Below, piece by piece: positions 18,369-28,147 of a stretch of DNA of 61,725 bases. This DNA is from Paracoccaceae bacterium (lineage in GTDB: Bacteria; Pseudomonadota; Alphaproteobacteria; Rhodobacterales; Rhodobacteraceae): contig JACSRN010000037.1 of the NCBI GenBank assembly GCA_014879735.1, positions 1-61,725 of the forward strand, read 5' to 3'. The notes under the pieces were generated by a model that saw only the letters and a list, made by a program, of their open reading frames with translations, made no database searches and was not told the origin of the DNA. A program made the position numbers and the translations under genes. The first letter of the stretch is position 1. Each line of letters starts with the position of its first letter.

Positions 18369-19205
18369 TCATGATTTTCGGTTGCGCAGGATCAAGCCGA
18401 TGCTTGCCACAGTCAGCGAAAACAGCAGGATCAACACTGCCAGCGCGGTGATCTGCGGCCGAAGGCCACGGCGCATCATCGCGAGGATGAACAGCGGCAG
18501 CGTCTGCGAGCCGACGCCGGCGATGAAATAGGTGATCACCACATCGTCCAGCGAGATGATGAAGGCCAGCAGGAAGCCACCCACCACCCCCGGCATGATC
18601 TGCGGCAGGGTCACGCGGCGAAAGGTCGTCAGCGGTCCGGCGCCAAGATCGGCCGAGGCCTGTTCCAGCGTCGTGTCCATGCCGGCAAGCCGGGCCGAGA
18701 CCACGACAAAGACGTAGCTGGACAGGAAGGTGATATGGCCGATGATGATGGTCATCAGGCCAAGCTCGATCCCGGCGCCGACAAAGAAGATCAGCAGCGC
18801 GATGCCCAGCACGATATCGGGCACCAGCATCGGCAGCAGCAGCAAGGCCTGATAGAAGCGCTTGCCGAAGAACCTGTAGCGGGCAAGGGCAATCGCGGTT
18901 GCGGTGCCGATGACGGTCGCCACGCTGGCCGCGCATAGGGCGACGAGAAAACTGTTCCTGATGACGCCAAAGATGCGTTCCGGCGATTCGGTGAAGGCGG
19001 CATCGAAATTGCCTTCCGTGCTGGCACCGCGGAAAATGGTTGCGTACCAGTCCAGGGTGAATCCGGTCCATTCGGCCATGTTGATCGGATTGGCGTTGAA
19101 GGAATAGACGACGATCAGGCCCAGCGGCAGGTAGAGGAAGGCAAGGAACAGCAGTCCATAGCCGTTAAGCAGGGCCGACCAGGGCCGGAAACGCTTGCCC
19201 CTCAT
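18369..19205 (-). CDS. Spermidine/putrescine-type ABC permease (PotC-like)
   Basis: Inner-membrane protein of 278 residues with six predicted helices. The first segment (LFLAFLYLPLGLIVVYSFN) is typical of PotC/PotI, and the EAA loop ASADLGAGPLTTFRRVTLP contacts the ATPase. SLDDVVITYF near residue 215 is a strongly conserved PotC motif. It overlaps the PotB-like gene by 4 bp and is followed 23 bp later by the receptor gene. It forms the translocation pore with the PotB-like subunit. Confidence 0.9.
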   Translation of the reverse strand: MRGKRFRPWSALLNGYGLLFLAFLYLPLGLIVVYSFNANPINMAEWTGFTLDWYATIFRGASTEGNFDAAFTESPERIFGVIRNSFLVALCAASVATVIGTATAIALARYRFFGKRFYQALLLLPMLVPDIVLGIALLIFFVGAGIELGLMTIIIGHITFLSSYVFVVVSARLAGMDTTLEQASADLGAGPLTTFRRVTLPQIMPGVVGGFLLAFIISLDDVVITYFIAGVGSQTLPLFILAMMRRGLRPQITALAVLILLFSLTVASIGLILRNRKS

Positions 19206-20107
19206 GCCGCATCCCCTGCCTGTTTGCGCCCGGCCCGGATGGTCTGGACCATCAGCACCAGCACGACGGAGGCCATGATCAGCAGCGCCAGCGCGGATCC
19301 AAAGGGCCAGTCCCGCGACTGCAGGAACGAGCGCTCGATCAGATTGCCGGTCATCTGCACCTTCGCGCCGCCCAGAAACGCCGGAACGATGAAGTTCCCG
19401 AGTGCGGGGATGAACACGATGATGGACCCCGCGATCATCCCCGGCGCGGTCAGCGGCAGGATGATGCGGAAGAAGGTCTGCGCTGGGTTCGCCCCCAGAT
19501 CCTGCGAGGCGCGGATCAGCGAGTAGTCGAGCTTTTCGACATTCGCGTAGATCGGCAGGAACATGAAGGGCGTGAAGATATAGACCATCCCCAGCACCAC
19601 GGCAAAACCGGAAAACAGCAGGTCAAGCGGCTGTGAGATCAGGCTCAGATATTCGAGCCCGGCGTTGATGAAGCCGGTCGGCCTGAGCAGCAGAAGCCAG
19701 GCATAGATGCGGATCAGCAGGCTGGTGAAGAACGGCAGCGTGATCAGAAACAGCACGAAGCCTTTCCATCGCGCGCTCCTTCGGCTGACCCAGAAGGCGG
19801 CGGGGTAGCAGATCAGCAGGGAAAACAGCACGGTCAGGAAGGCGTATTTCAACGACGTGGCAAAGATCGCCAGGTATATGGGATCGAATTCCTCATAGTC
19901 GTTCAGGGGCCAGCCCAGGATGCGGCCGTAGTTGTAGGGATACCATGTCCACTCCACCCCGCCATAAAGCCCGGGTTCGAGGAAACTGTAGACGACCACG
20001 ATCCCCAGCGGGATCAGGAAGAATATCCCGAGGATAAGCGAAATCGGCGCCAGCAGCAGCAGGAGCGCGTTTCGCTTTCGCGTCATGATGGATCCACGCC
20101 TTGCCAT
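19202..20107 (-). CDS. Spermidine/putrescine-type ABC permease (PotB-like)
   Basis: Inner-membrane permease of 301 residues. It opens with a membrane helix (LLLLLAPISLILGIFFLIPLG), then the PotB-typical segment F-L-I-T-L-P-F-F-T-S-L-L-I-R-I-Y-A-W and the EAA loop ASQDLGANPAQTFFRIILP. The start one base after the PotA-like stop is chosen for coupling; an ATG seven codons later is also possible. It pairs with the PotC-like permease that follows with a 4-bp overlap. The gene order A-B-C-D matches the classic pot operon. Confidence 0.9.
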   Translation of the reverse strand: MARRGSIMTRKRNALLLLLAPISLILGIFFLIPLGIVVVYSFLEPGLYGGVEWTWYPYNYGRILGWPLNDYEEFDPIYLAIFATSLKYAFLTVLFSLLICYPAAFWVSRRSARWKGFVLFLITLPFFTSLLIRIYAWLLLLRPTGFINAGLEYLSLISQPLDLLFSGFAVVLGMVYIFTPFMFLPIYANVEKLDYSLIRASQDLGANPAQTFFRIILPLTAPGMIAGSIIVFIPALGNFIVPAFLGGAKVQMTGNLIERSFLQSRDWPFGSALALLIMASVVLVLMVQTIRAGRKQAGDAA

Positions 20108-20108
20108 G

Positions 20109-21218
<1,110 letters not shown>

Positions 21219-21661
21219 CTGCTCAACTCTCCCCCGCGAGTCGATATTGTATTTTTATGATGTCAAAATACATTCAAACTGAACCTCGGGCAAGAAGTTT
21301 GACTGTTGCGGCCCCGCCCGCGGCAGGAACGCCGAAAGGCTGTACGAACCGGCCGAGGACTCGGCGAAAGGTTGAAGGGCAAGCCCGGGGCGCCAGTTGC
21401 GACCACCGTTTCCGCAGGGCGTGCTGGCCGGGCGGGGCGGCAAAGTGGCCCACCGCCCTGCCCCGGCGCGCACGGCTTTCGGCAAGCGGCGTCGCTTGCG
21501 CCCCTGCTTGTGTTGCCCTGGCGTTCGGGATGATCGGCCGCGCTTTCCCGAAAAGATGTCGCGACCTGTTCGGCAGCGGTACGGTCAATCGCGGGGCGGG
21601 ATGCGTTCGGCGGTGGCGGGGAATTGTCGCCCAGGGTGGTTCGGATCATTGCGGCATGCCG
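21219..21661. other. Non-coding gap upstream of the pot-dmf operon
   Basis: About 440 bp between the PotA-like start and the end of the glutamine-synthetase-like gene. The 60 bp nearest the PotA-like gene are AT-rich and carry a palindrome. The rest is GC-rich, and no reading frame in it resembles a protein. It should hold the pot-dmf promoter. Confidence 0.6.
21249..21271. promoter_or_regulatory. 23-bp palindrome upstream of potA-like gene, candidate GntR operator
   Basis: Perfect 7-bp arms GTATTTT and AAAATAC around a 9-base spacer, lying in an AT-rich patch of an otherwise GC-rich gap. The left half extends to TGTATTTTT, a 9-mer also found in the palindrome ahead of the aminotransferase gene at 24503-24528. 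The GntR protein encoded at the far end of this operon is the obvious candidate to bind it. Confidence 0.5.
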
Positions 21662-23035
21662 TCAGATGATCTCGAAATAGCGCTTCAGTTCCCAATCTGT
21701 CACGGCGCGGGCATATTGCCGTGCCTCGAACATGCGCGAATCCGCGAAATGGCGGACGAAGGCCGCACCGAACAGGTCTTGCGCCGCTTCCGATTGGCCA
21801 AACAGCACCGCTGCAGTTTCGAGATTGCCGGGAAGGCGACGTGCCTCCGGAACTTCCTGGGCATAGGCGTTGCCAATCGATCTCGGACCCGGGTCGATCT
21901 GTCGCTCGATCCCCAGAAGCCCCGATCCGATGGCCGCGGCCATCGACAGATAGGGGTTCACATCCGAACCTGGCACCCGGTATTCCAGCCGTTGCGATTT
22001 TGCCGAACCCGGAATGACCCGTATTCCCACCGTCCGGTTATCAATTCCCCAAGTTGCGGCAGTCGGTGCCCAGTAGCCGGGGGTCAGTCGGGAATAGCTG
22101 TTGATGTTTGGCGCCACCATGGCGGCAAACTCGCGCAAATAGGCCAGTTGCCCGCCCAGAAAATGCCGCATCGTCTGGCTCATCCCGTCGGACGCCTGCG
22201 GATCGCGGAAAAGCGGCGCGCCGTCCCGTGACCAGAGCGACATATGCGTATGGCCGCTCTGACCCGAAAGCGTCTCGTTCCACTTGGCCATGAAGGTTGC
22301 CATCAGTCCGCGCTTTTGCGCCAGAACCTTCATGAAGGCCTTGAAGATTGATGCCTTGTCGGCCATCGCCAGCGCCTCGTCCACGGCAATCGCGGTTTCC
22401 ACCACGCCGGGACCGGTTTCGGCATGCAGCCCCTCCAGCGGGATGCCGATCGCGCCGAAAGTGTCGAGGATTTCCTGATAAAGCCCCTCCTGCACCATCG
22501 AACGCAGCAAGGAATAGCTGAAACTGCCGGGCGAGAGGGTGCGGAGTTCGCGGAAATCCTTGCTTTGCAGCGTGTCGGGCGTTTCCTGGAACATGAAGAA
22601 CTCGAATTCCATCGCCGCGCGCACCGAGAACCCCATCTCGTCGGCCCGGGCCAGCACACGACGCAACACGCCACGCGGGCAGATCGCCTCGGCCGGGCCG
22701 GCAAATTCGCAGGCGAAGAACAGCGTCTCATTCTCGAACGGCAGGATCATCGCGCTTTCGGGCAGGATGCGCAGCATCACATCGGGATATCCGCTGTGCC
22801 AGCCGGTATAGACCGAGTTGTCGTAAAGCGTATCGCTGACGTCCCAGCCGAGCAGCGCGTTGCAAAAGCCGAAGCCGTCGTCCAGCGCCGAGAGAAACTT
22901 GTTGCGGGCAATGTACTTGCCGCGCAGAACGCCATCGACGTCGAACACGCCAACCTTCACATGGGCGGGATTTCGATCCCGCACGAGGGTCCGGGCTTCC
23001 TCGATCGTCGAAATGTTCAGTTTCTGTCCCGGCAT
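21662..23035 (-). CDS. Glutamine-synthetase-family ligase, probable gamma-glutamyl-amine synthetase
   Basis: Protein of 457 residues in the GS fold, resembling PuuA/GMAS-type enzymes that join glutamate to an amine using ATP instead of making glutamine. A beta-grasp domain (about residues 20-110) precedes the catalytic domain. Metal and nucleotide motifs are visible: MEFEFF, HAETGPGVVE, SGHTHMSLW, and GIRVIPG followed by RLEYRVPGSDVNPYL. The ATG follows GGAGA. It lies 83 bp behind the aminotransferase gene on the same strand. Next to a polyamine importer this suggests a gamma-glutamylated route for putrescine-like amines. After DMF-type hydrolysis a methylamine ligase role would also fit. True glutamine synthesis is unlikely. 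Confidence 0.8.
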   Translation of the reverse strand: MPGQKLNISTIEEARTLVRDRNPAHVKVGVFDVDGVLRGKYIARNKFLSALDDGFGFCNALLGWDVSDTLYDNSVYTGWHSGYPDVMLRILPESAMILPFENETLFFACEFAGPAEAICPRGVLRRVLARADEMGFSVRAAMEFEFFMFQETPDTLQSKDFRELRTLSPGSFSYSLLRSMVQEGLYQEILDTFGAIGIPLEGLHAETGPGVVETAIAVDEALAMADKASIFKAFMKVLAQKRGLMATFMAKWNETLSGQSGHTHMSLWSRDGAPLFRDPQASDGMSQTMRHFLGGQLAYLREFAAMVAPNINSYSRLTPGYWAPTAATWGIDNRTVGIRVIPGSAKSQRLEYRVPGSDVNPYLSMAAAIGSGLLGIERQIDPGPRSIGNAYAQEVPEARRLPGNLETAAVLFGQSEAAQDLFGAAFVRHFADSRMFEARQYARAVTDWELKRYFEII

Positions 23036-23070
23036 TCGGAGTCTCCGTCAAGGGGATGCTCAAGGGCATT

Positions 23071-23091
23071 CCCCGGCCGGTTCGGCCGGGG
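23071..23091 (-). terminator. Strong GC hairpin behind the aminotransferase gene
   Basis: Perfect 9-bp stem CCCCGGCCG/CGGCCGGGG with a 3-base loop, 28 bp past the aminotransferase stop. No U-tract follows on either strand, so it may be an attenuator or a 3-prime stabilising structure as much as a terminator. The ligase gene downstream could still be read through. Confidence 0.45.
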
Positions 23092-23118
23092 TGCAATGTC
23101 ATGCGACAGGATCGGGGG

Positions 23119-24489
23119 TCAGAGACCGACTTCGGCAAAGACCTCGGCCATGGTGTCCTTCAGGATGGCGAACATCCGGTCCATCTCGGCCTCGGTCATG
23201 ATGAAGGGCGGGCCAAGGACAATCGCCTGGCCCAGAGGGCGGCAGATCAGGCCCTTCTCCAGCGCCTTGTTGGCGATGCGTTCCGAGATCTGGTACTTGC
23301 CGTCAAGCGGGGCCTTTGTCGCCTTGTCGGCCACCAGTTCAACCGCCCCCATGAAGCCTACGCCCCGCGCCTCGCCGGCGTATTTGTGCGTGCCCAGGTC
23401 CTGCAGCCCGGCCATGAAGCGGCCGCTCAGACGGTTGACATTCTCCAAAAGCCCCTCGGTCTGCAGAACGTCCAGCGCCTTCAGGGCGACGGCGCTGCCC
23501 AGGGGGTTTCCGCCCGCCGTGAAACCATGCGGGAACTCCTCGGCCTTCTCCGAAACCGCCGTCAGGGCCGCGCAAAGCTCCGGTCCCAGGATCACGGCAC
23601 CCATCGGGAAATAGCCCGCCGTGATGCATTTCGACGCGACGATGGCATCGGGCTGGACATTGTATTTCACGCTGCCCCACATCGCGCCGGTGCGGCCAAA
23701 GCCGGTGATGACCTCGTCGGCGATCAGCGGAATGCCGTATTTGCGCAGGATCGGGCGGATCGCCTCGAAATACCCTTCGGCTGGCGGAATGACGCCGCCG
23801 GCGCCCTGCACCGGCTCGGCGAACATGCCGGCGATGGTGTCGGGGCCTTCCTTGATGATCATTTCCTCAAGATTGCGGGCCAGCCGTTGCGAGAAGTCCA
23901 GTTCGGTCTCGCCCTCCCGGCCGAAACGCCAGAAATGCGGGCAGTCGGCATGCAGGAAGCCAGGCAGCGGCAGGCCGAACTCGGCGTTGTACGCCTTGCC
24001 CGTCATCGAGGCCGTGGCCACCGTGACGCCGTGATAGGCATTGACCCGGGTGATGATCTTGCGGCGCTGCGGCTGGCCGTTGCGGCGGTGCAGCATCCAC
24101 AGCATCTTGACGACCGTGTCATTCGCCTCGGAGCCGGAGTTGGTGTAATAGACCTTGCCGCTGGCGAAGGGCGAAATCTCGATCAGCTTTTCGGAAAGCG
24201 CAACAGTGGTGTCGGCGATGCGGCCGAAGAAGGCATGATAGCCCGGGAACTTGCGCGCCTGATCGCAAAGCGCATCGATGAGGCCCTGATGGTTGAAGCC
24301 GGCCACGTTGTTCCACAGGCCGGAATTCGCATCCATGTAGCTTTTGCCATGCACATCGAAGACATGAATGCCTTCGCCATGGGTCAGCACCACCGGGCCG
24401 TTGCGGTTCAGCGTCTCGAGATCGGTAAAGCCGTGGAACACGTTGTGCATGTCGCGCTGTTCCCAGGAATTCTTGGACTGGTCCGTCAT
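23119..24489 (-). CDS. Class III PLP aminotransferase (putrescine/beta-alanine:pyruvate type)
   Basis: Omega-aminotransferase of 456 residues. The PLP-anchoring lysine is in ASKCITAG, the cofactor phosphate site in YTNSGSEANDTVV, and the aspartate switch in LIADEVITGFGRTG. The ATG giving MTDQSKNSW is chosen because family members align from there and a palindromic operator sits just upstream; an upstream in-frame ATG would put that operator inside the gene. Enzymes of this group transfer terminal amino groups of putrescine, spermidine, beta-alanine or taurine to pyruvate, making an aldehyde. Beside the GS-like ligase and polyamine importer it probably deaminates a polyamine or similar diamine. 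Confidence 0.88.
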   Translation of the reverse strand: MTDQSKNSWEQRDMHNVFHGFTDLETLNRNGPVVLTHGEGIHVFDVHGKSYMDANSGLWNNVAGFNHQGLIDALCDQARKFPGYHAFFGRIADTTVALSEKLIEISPFASGKVYYTNSGSEANDTVVKMLWMLHRRNGQPQRRKIITRVNAYHGVTVATASMTGKAYNAEFGLPLPGFLHADCPHFWRFGREGETELDFSQRLARNLEEMIIKEGPDTIAGMFAEPVQGAGGVIPPAEGYFEAIRPILRKYGIPLIADEVITGFGRTGAMWGSVKYNVQPDAIVASKCITAGYFPMGAVILGPELCAALTAVSEKAEEFPHGFTAGGNPLGSAVALKALDVLQTEGLLENVNRLSGRFMAGLQDLGTHKYAGEARGVGFMGAVELVADKATKAPLDGKYQISERIANKALEKGLICRPLGQAIVLGPPFIMTEAEMDRMFAILKDTMAEVFAEVGL

Positions 24490-24502
24490 GTCGCGCTCCG
24501 AG

Positions 24503-24528
24503 ATGTTTTTTGCGGTCGAAAAATACAT
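24503..24528. promoter_or_regulatory. 26-bp imperfect palindrome upstream of the aminotransferase gene
   Basis: Near-symmetric AT-rich dyad with outer arms ATGT and ACAT and inner TTTTT and AAAAA tracts, 14 bp ahead of the aminotransferase ATG. Read on the minus strand it contains TGTATTTTT, identical to the half-site in the palindrome of the pot-dmf operon, although the spacing of the two halves differs by one base. Likely operator or promoter element. Confidence 0.45.
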
Positions 24529-24606
24529 TGCATGCCGCATTGAGTCGGTCAAGGCCAATCCTTCGCCAAGCATGAAGGCGCTGAACCACAACGCGGGACA
24601 TGGAAA

Positions 24607-24621
24607 ATTCACGCCGTGAAT
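24607..24621. promoter_or_regulatory. 15-bp perfect palindrome ATTCACG-C-CGTGAAT
   Basis: Perfect dyad with 7-bp arms and a single central base, about 118 bp upstream of the aminotransferase start in a gene-free stretch. It has the form of a dimeric regulator site. No second copy was noticed in the window. Confidence 0.35.
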
Positions 24622-25103
24622 CCTGTTGGTTAGCTAGCGTGTACGGGCAATCTGCCACTTGCCTGTTTCCGCCTGCGAACGGGCCCGGTCGCGCTGCAAG
24701 CGCGGTTCCGCCCTGGCGGACAGGGTGGTATGCCGCCCGCCTTCCTGCGGCCGATCAGGCGCGCAGAGGGGGCCGGGTCCGATTTTCCGCCCACAGCTTC
24801 GAAGCCGCGCGATGCGCCTTGCGCCAGGTCGCTTCGATCATGACGACCCTATCGTCGCCCCTTTCGCGGACCGGCCCCCATCATCCGGGCAAAGGCGCCC
24901 ATGTTTCAAAGCCGCGCCACGGCAATTCTACAAATCAAAATATATCAATATCATACAGATCCACGCGCGCCGGTCATCGCCCCGTCGGTTCAGGGCCAGG
25001 AAACGCGCTAACTCGGGCGGCCCTCGGGCCGATCAACGCGACCCGCGGTCCGAAGCGGGCGCCGGCGATGAGTGCGGCCTATTCCGCGCGCCCGCCCGTG
25101 CGT
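24622..25103. other. Non-coding gap between aminotransferase promoter and racemase-like gene
   Basis: About 480 bp with no reading frame resembling a protein. It contains one AT-rich island at about 24930-24965, conspicuous against the GC-rich background, possibly the 3-prime end region of the racemase operon or an unrecognised promoter. No T-tailed hairpin was recognised. Confidence 0.5.
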
Positions 25104-25835
25104 TCAAAGATAGCCATGGTAGGGGCGGCGCACCAGGGTCCGGTGCACATAGTCGATCATGGTCACGAAGTCGAAGACCGGCAAGCCGGTGGCCCGCTGC
25201 ACATCCGCCGCATAGGGTGGCAGGTCGGAGCATTCCAGCAGGATCGCGCCAAGGTCAGGGTTTCGGGACTGCAGCTCTTGCGCCACCCCCACCACGCCTG
25301 CCCGGATCGCGTCGTCGTCAAGCGTGCCATCCGGATAAAAGATCGCCTGCCGGAATGGCTCGCAACCTTCCATGCCGCCGACGGCGATCGGCAGGCCGTC
25401 GGCAATGCCGGATTTTTCCAGATGATCGCGTGTCAACTGGCTCTTGTCGGCCGAGATGATGCCGACCCGCTTGCCGGTGATCCGGTGAATGAAGGGCACC
25501 TGCAACAGGCTGGACATGAAGACCGGGATGTCGACCGCCGCGGCGATCTCATCCTGAAACAGCGCCATGAAGCCGCAAGCGCCGGTTATCGCCTTGACGC
25601 CCTCGGCCTGCAGCTTGCGGGCAGCGGCGATGAAGGGATCCAGCAGCGTCAGGTCGCGCTCGAAGATCAGACGGTGGTTGTCCGCCCCCTCGGCCACGGC
25701 ATAACGCACCGGAAAATCATAGGTCGTGGCATTGGCGACATTGCCCGGGATATAGGGGTATTCGCAATCCAGCACGATGATGCCGATGGTTTCCCCGGCC
25801 CAGTTCTGGCTTTTCAGACGGCTGCGATAGATCAT
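25104..25835 (-). CDS. Aspartate/glutamate racemase-family protein
   Basis: Protein of 243 residues with the two-cysteine layout of the Asp/Glu/hydantoin racemase superfamily. One cysteine is in ITGACGF (near residue 85) and the second in LLECSDLPPY (near 205), each in the loop expected to carry the acid/base thiols. It lacks the N-terminal N-P-N-T motif of classic hydantoin racemases and probably belongs to an uncharacterised branch. The ATG giving MIYRSRLKS is preferred over an upstream GTG. It follows the amino-acid importer by 118 bp and is probably the last gene of the SDR-importer operon. With HyuAB nearby, racemisation or isomerisation of an amino-acid or lactam-type substrate is a reasonable guess. 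Confidence 0.75.
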   Translation of the reverse strand: MIYRSRLKSQNWAGETIGIIVLDCEYPYIPGNVANATTYDFPVRYAVAEGADNHRLIFERDLTLLDPFIAAARKLQAEGVKAITGACGFMALFQDEIAAAVDIPVFMSSLLQVPFIHRITGKRVGIISADKSQLTRDHLEKSGIADGLPIAVGGMEGCEPFRQAIFYPDGTLDDDAIRAGVVGVAQELQSRNPDLGAILLECSDLPPYAADVQRATGLPVFDFVTMIDYVHRTLVRRPYHGYL

Positions 25836-25953
25836 CTGCAATTTCCGATTTCGGGACCCTGACTTCACCTTCGGGGCCGAGGCTTGATGCCAGCGTCCCG
25901 TCGCAAGGCTCCGGCGAGGCCACCGCCCCGCCGGAGAAAAGGCCTGGATGGGC

Positions 25954-26772
25954 TTACTTGATCAGCCGCGGCTCGCCCGGTTCGGCAGCCGAGGCGTCAA
26001 GTCCGGCGGCAACCAGGATTTCGGCAAGGCGGCCGGACGCGCGCAGCGCGGCGATATCCTCGTCCAGCGCCGTGGTCATCGCATCATTGCCCTTGGTGTG
26101 CGGGAAGGTCGACTGGCCGGGCTCGACGGTCGCGGGGATACGCTCGTCGCTCTCGACCACCAGGACCTGATAGCCGTCATAAGCGCCGGATTTCTGCGCT
26201 TCCTTCACCACGGTATAGCTTTCGAAGCCCACCTCGAGACGACCGGCCGCGAGATCCTGCGCCATGCCGACCGTGGTCGGATAGAGCGTCGCATCATCCC
26301 CGAAGACCGTCTTGACATGGTCGCTCCAGAGATAGCCCTGCACGGTCCCCACCTTCTTGCCCTCGGCTTCGGCGACCTTGGTAAAGCCATCCTTGGAAAT
26401 GATACCCATCTGGTCGAGGTAGAGCGGCCCCGACAGGTTCACCACTTCGGCCCTTGCCGCCGTGCGGTACCAGTTGCCTACCGTCATGTCGATCTGACCG
26501 GCCACCACGGCCTGGATCAGCGCCGCGGGATCAAGCGCAACCGTCTTGATCTCAAGGCATTCCATCTTGGCGATTTCCTTGATGATCTCGGCGTCGGTGC
26601 CCGAGAAGCCGCCATCCTTCGTGCTGATGAAGGGCAGCAACTCGTAGGTGCCGACCGTCAGAGCACCGGGAGTCACGGTGGGAAACTGGTGGGCGGGGGT
26701 GCAATCCTGGGCAAAAGCCGCGCCAGAAGCGAGAACCAGCGCCATCGCAGCGCCGAGCGGTTTGATCTTCAT
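25954..26772 (-). CDS. Polar-amino-acid ABC transporter periplasmic binding protein (family 3)
   Basis: Receptor of 272 residues preceded by GAGGAAG. A signal peptide (MKIKPLGAAMALVLASGAAFAQ) is cleaved after AFA. The mature part shows the family 3 pattern: a start strand LTVGTYELLPF, then F-S-G-T-D-A-E-I-I-K-E-I-A and MTVGNWYRTAARAE near residue 115, where many relatives have a D-x-x-T-x-R ligand site. It serves the two HisM/HisQ-type permeases and the ATPase encoded upstream. The presence of HyuAB, aminotransferase and ThDP genes in the same regulon suggests an amino-acid-like or cyclic-amide ligand. Confidence 0.88.
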   Translation of the reverse strand: MKIKPLGAAMALVLASGAAFAQDCTPAHQFPTVTPGALTVGTYELLPFISTKDGGFSGTDAEIIKEIAKMECLEIKTVALDPAALIQAVVAGQIDMTVGNWYRTAARAEVVNLSGPLYLDQMGIISKDGFTKVAEAEGKKVGTVQGYLWSDHVKTVFGDDATLYPTTVGMAQDLAAGRLEVGFESYTVVKEAQKSGAYDGYQVLVVESDERIPATVEPGQSTFPHTKGNDAMTTALDEDIAALRASGRLAEILVAAGLDASAAEPGEPRLIK

Positions 26773-26846
26773 CTCTTGTCTTCCTCTTGTTGGCTGTCGT
26801 GGTCTGTCGGTTTCGCTTGGCCGACCAACGGTCGGGCAAACGGGTC

Positions 26847-27509
26847 TTATGCGCGGTGATGCGCGCCGAGGCGCCGTTCAAGCACCCCCACGAGCATGGA
26901 CGCGGGAATGCAGATCGCTGCGTAAAGCAGGCTTGCCAGCACAAGAGCGGGCAGATAGCGGAAGGTGCTGGCACCGATCGCATAGGCCTGGCTGATCAGT
27001 TCCGGCAAGGTGATGGCAAAGCAGAGCGATGTGCCCTGCAGGATGGTGATGGAAAACCCCAGCAGCGGGGGAAGCGCCACGGCAAGGCCCTGCGGCAGGA
27101 CGATGAAGCGCAGCTTGTCGAGACGGCTCATGCCCAGGGCATCGGCCGCTTCCTTCTGGCCGGCGGCGACCGCCTCCAATCCGCCGCGGATGATCTCGCT
27201 GGTATAGGCGGCCGCGCAGACCGCAAGCGCCAGGACCGAGGCCGCCATGGCCGAAAGGGTAAGACCCGCACTCGGCAATCCGAAATAGGCCAGCTGCAGC
27301 AGGACCAGGGCCGGCGTGCCGCGTCCGATCTCGACCACAACCAGGGTCGCGGCGCGCAGCACGGTCGACTTTGCCTGAACCGTCAGGGCCAGGACCAGCC
27401 CGAGAGGAATTCCAAGGATCAGGCTCAACCCCGCAACCTTGCAGCCGAGCCACAGACCACCCAGCAGACGCGGCAGCCATTCCAGCCAAAGTCCCAGAAT
27501 TTCACTCAT
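26847..27509 (-). CDS. Polar-amino-acid ABC transporter permease
   Basis: Membrane protein of 220 residues of the HisM/HisQ/GlnP type. The coupling loop EAVAAGQKEAADALGMSRLDKLRFIVLPQ is the family hallmark, and helices flank it at about residues 15-40, 60-85, 90-110 and 185-210. The ATG giving MSEILGLWLEW overlaps the stop of the preceding permease by 4 bp; a longer frame upstream is just overlap with that gene. It pairs with the other permease as a heterodimer. Confidence 0.9.
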   Translation of the reverse strand: MSEILGLWLEWLPRLLGGLWLGCKVAGLSLILGIPLGLVLALTVQAKSTVLRAATLVVVEIGRGTPALVLLQLAYFGLPSAGLTLSAMAASVLALAVCAAAYTSEIIRGGLEAVAAGQKEAADALGMSRLDKLRFIVLPQGLAVALPPLLGFSITILQGTSLCFAITLPELISQAYAIGASTFRYLPALVLASLLYAAICIPASMLVGVLERRLGAHHRA

Positions 27510-28147
27510 TGTGCTACCCTTTGGCGGATACGGGCATCGACCAGGCGTGAGACCCAGGCGATGGGCAGGCTCATGGCGATGTAGAGGAAGCCAACGGCGG
27601 CGAAGATTTCGAGCCCCTTGAAGGTCTGCTGCGACAGGTAGGTACCCTTGAACGCCAGTTCGGGGACGCCGATGATCGAGGCAACGGCGGTATCCTTCAG
27701 AAGACCAATCGCATAGGTCGCCACGGCGGGCAGCGAGATGCGGGCGACTTGCGGCCCGATGATCTCGACCAGACGCGACCAACGCGGCAGCCCCAGCGCC
27801 TGGCTGGCCTCCCATTGGCCGGCGTGGATCGCGGCGAGTGACCCGCGGTAGATTTCCGCCATGTTGACCGCCGTGATCAGGCCCAGCCCGCCCAGCGCTG
27901 CAACCAGGGGACTTAGCCGGAGGATGCCGCTGCCAAGGCCGAAATAGATCAGGAACAGCCAGACCAGCGGCGGGATCGATCGGATGGCGACGATCACCGC
28001 AGCTGCGAGGTTGCTCAGCACCGGATGGTGCGACCGGCGCGCCATGCAGATCGGTATCCCCAGGATCACGCCAACCAGCAAGGCCCCGAACGTCAGGAAC
28101 AAGGTCATCGGCACGCCAGTGACGAGATTGCCCAGGATATCGAGCAT
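27506..28147 (-). CDS. Polar-amino-acid ABC transporter permease
   Basis: Second membrane subunit, 213 residues. An N-terminal helix (TLFLTFGALLVGVILGIPI) and RSIPPLVWLFLIYFG lead to the coupling loop AIHAGQWEASQALGLPRWSRLVEIIGPQ, which closely parallels that of its partner. It overlaps the ATPase stop by one base and the next permease by 4 bp, so all transporter subunits are translationally linked. Confidence 0.9.
   Translation of the reverse strand: MLDILGNLVTGVPMTLFLTFGALLVGVILGIPICMARRSHHPVLSNLAAAVIVAIRSIPPLVWLFLIYFGLGSGILRLSPLVAALGGLGLITAVNMAEIYRGSLAAIHAGQWEASQALGLPRWSRLVEIIGPQVARISLPAVATYAIGLLKDTAVASIIGVPELAFKGTYLSQQTFKGLEIFAAVGFLYIAMSLPIAWVSRLVDARIRQRVAQ

Noticed and set aside
18346-19071. 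Upstream in-frame extension of the PotD-like receptor
   Set aside because: The extension is read out of frame through the PotC-like permease gene; the true start has a signal peptide and ribosome site.
21219-25103. Riboswitch or small RNA in the two large gaps of the polyamine cluster
   Set aside because: No recognisable conserved core was seen; only palindromes and GC dyads.
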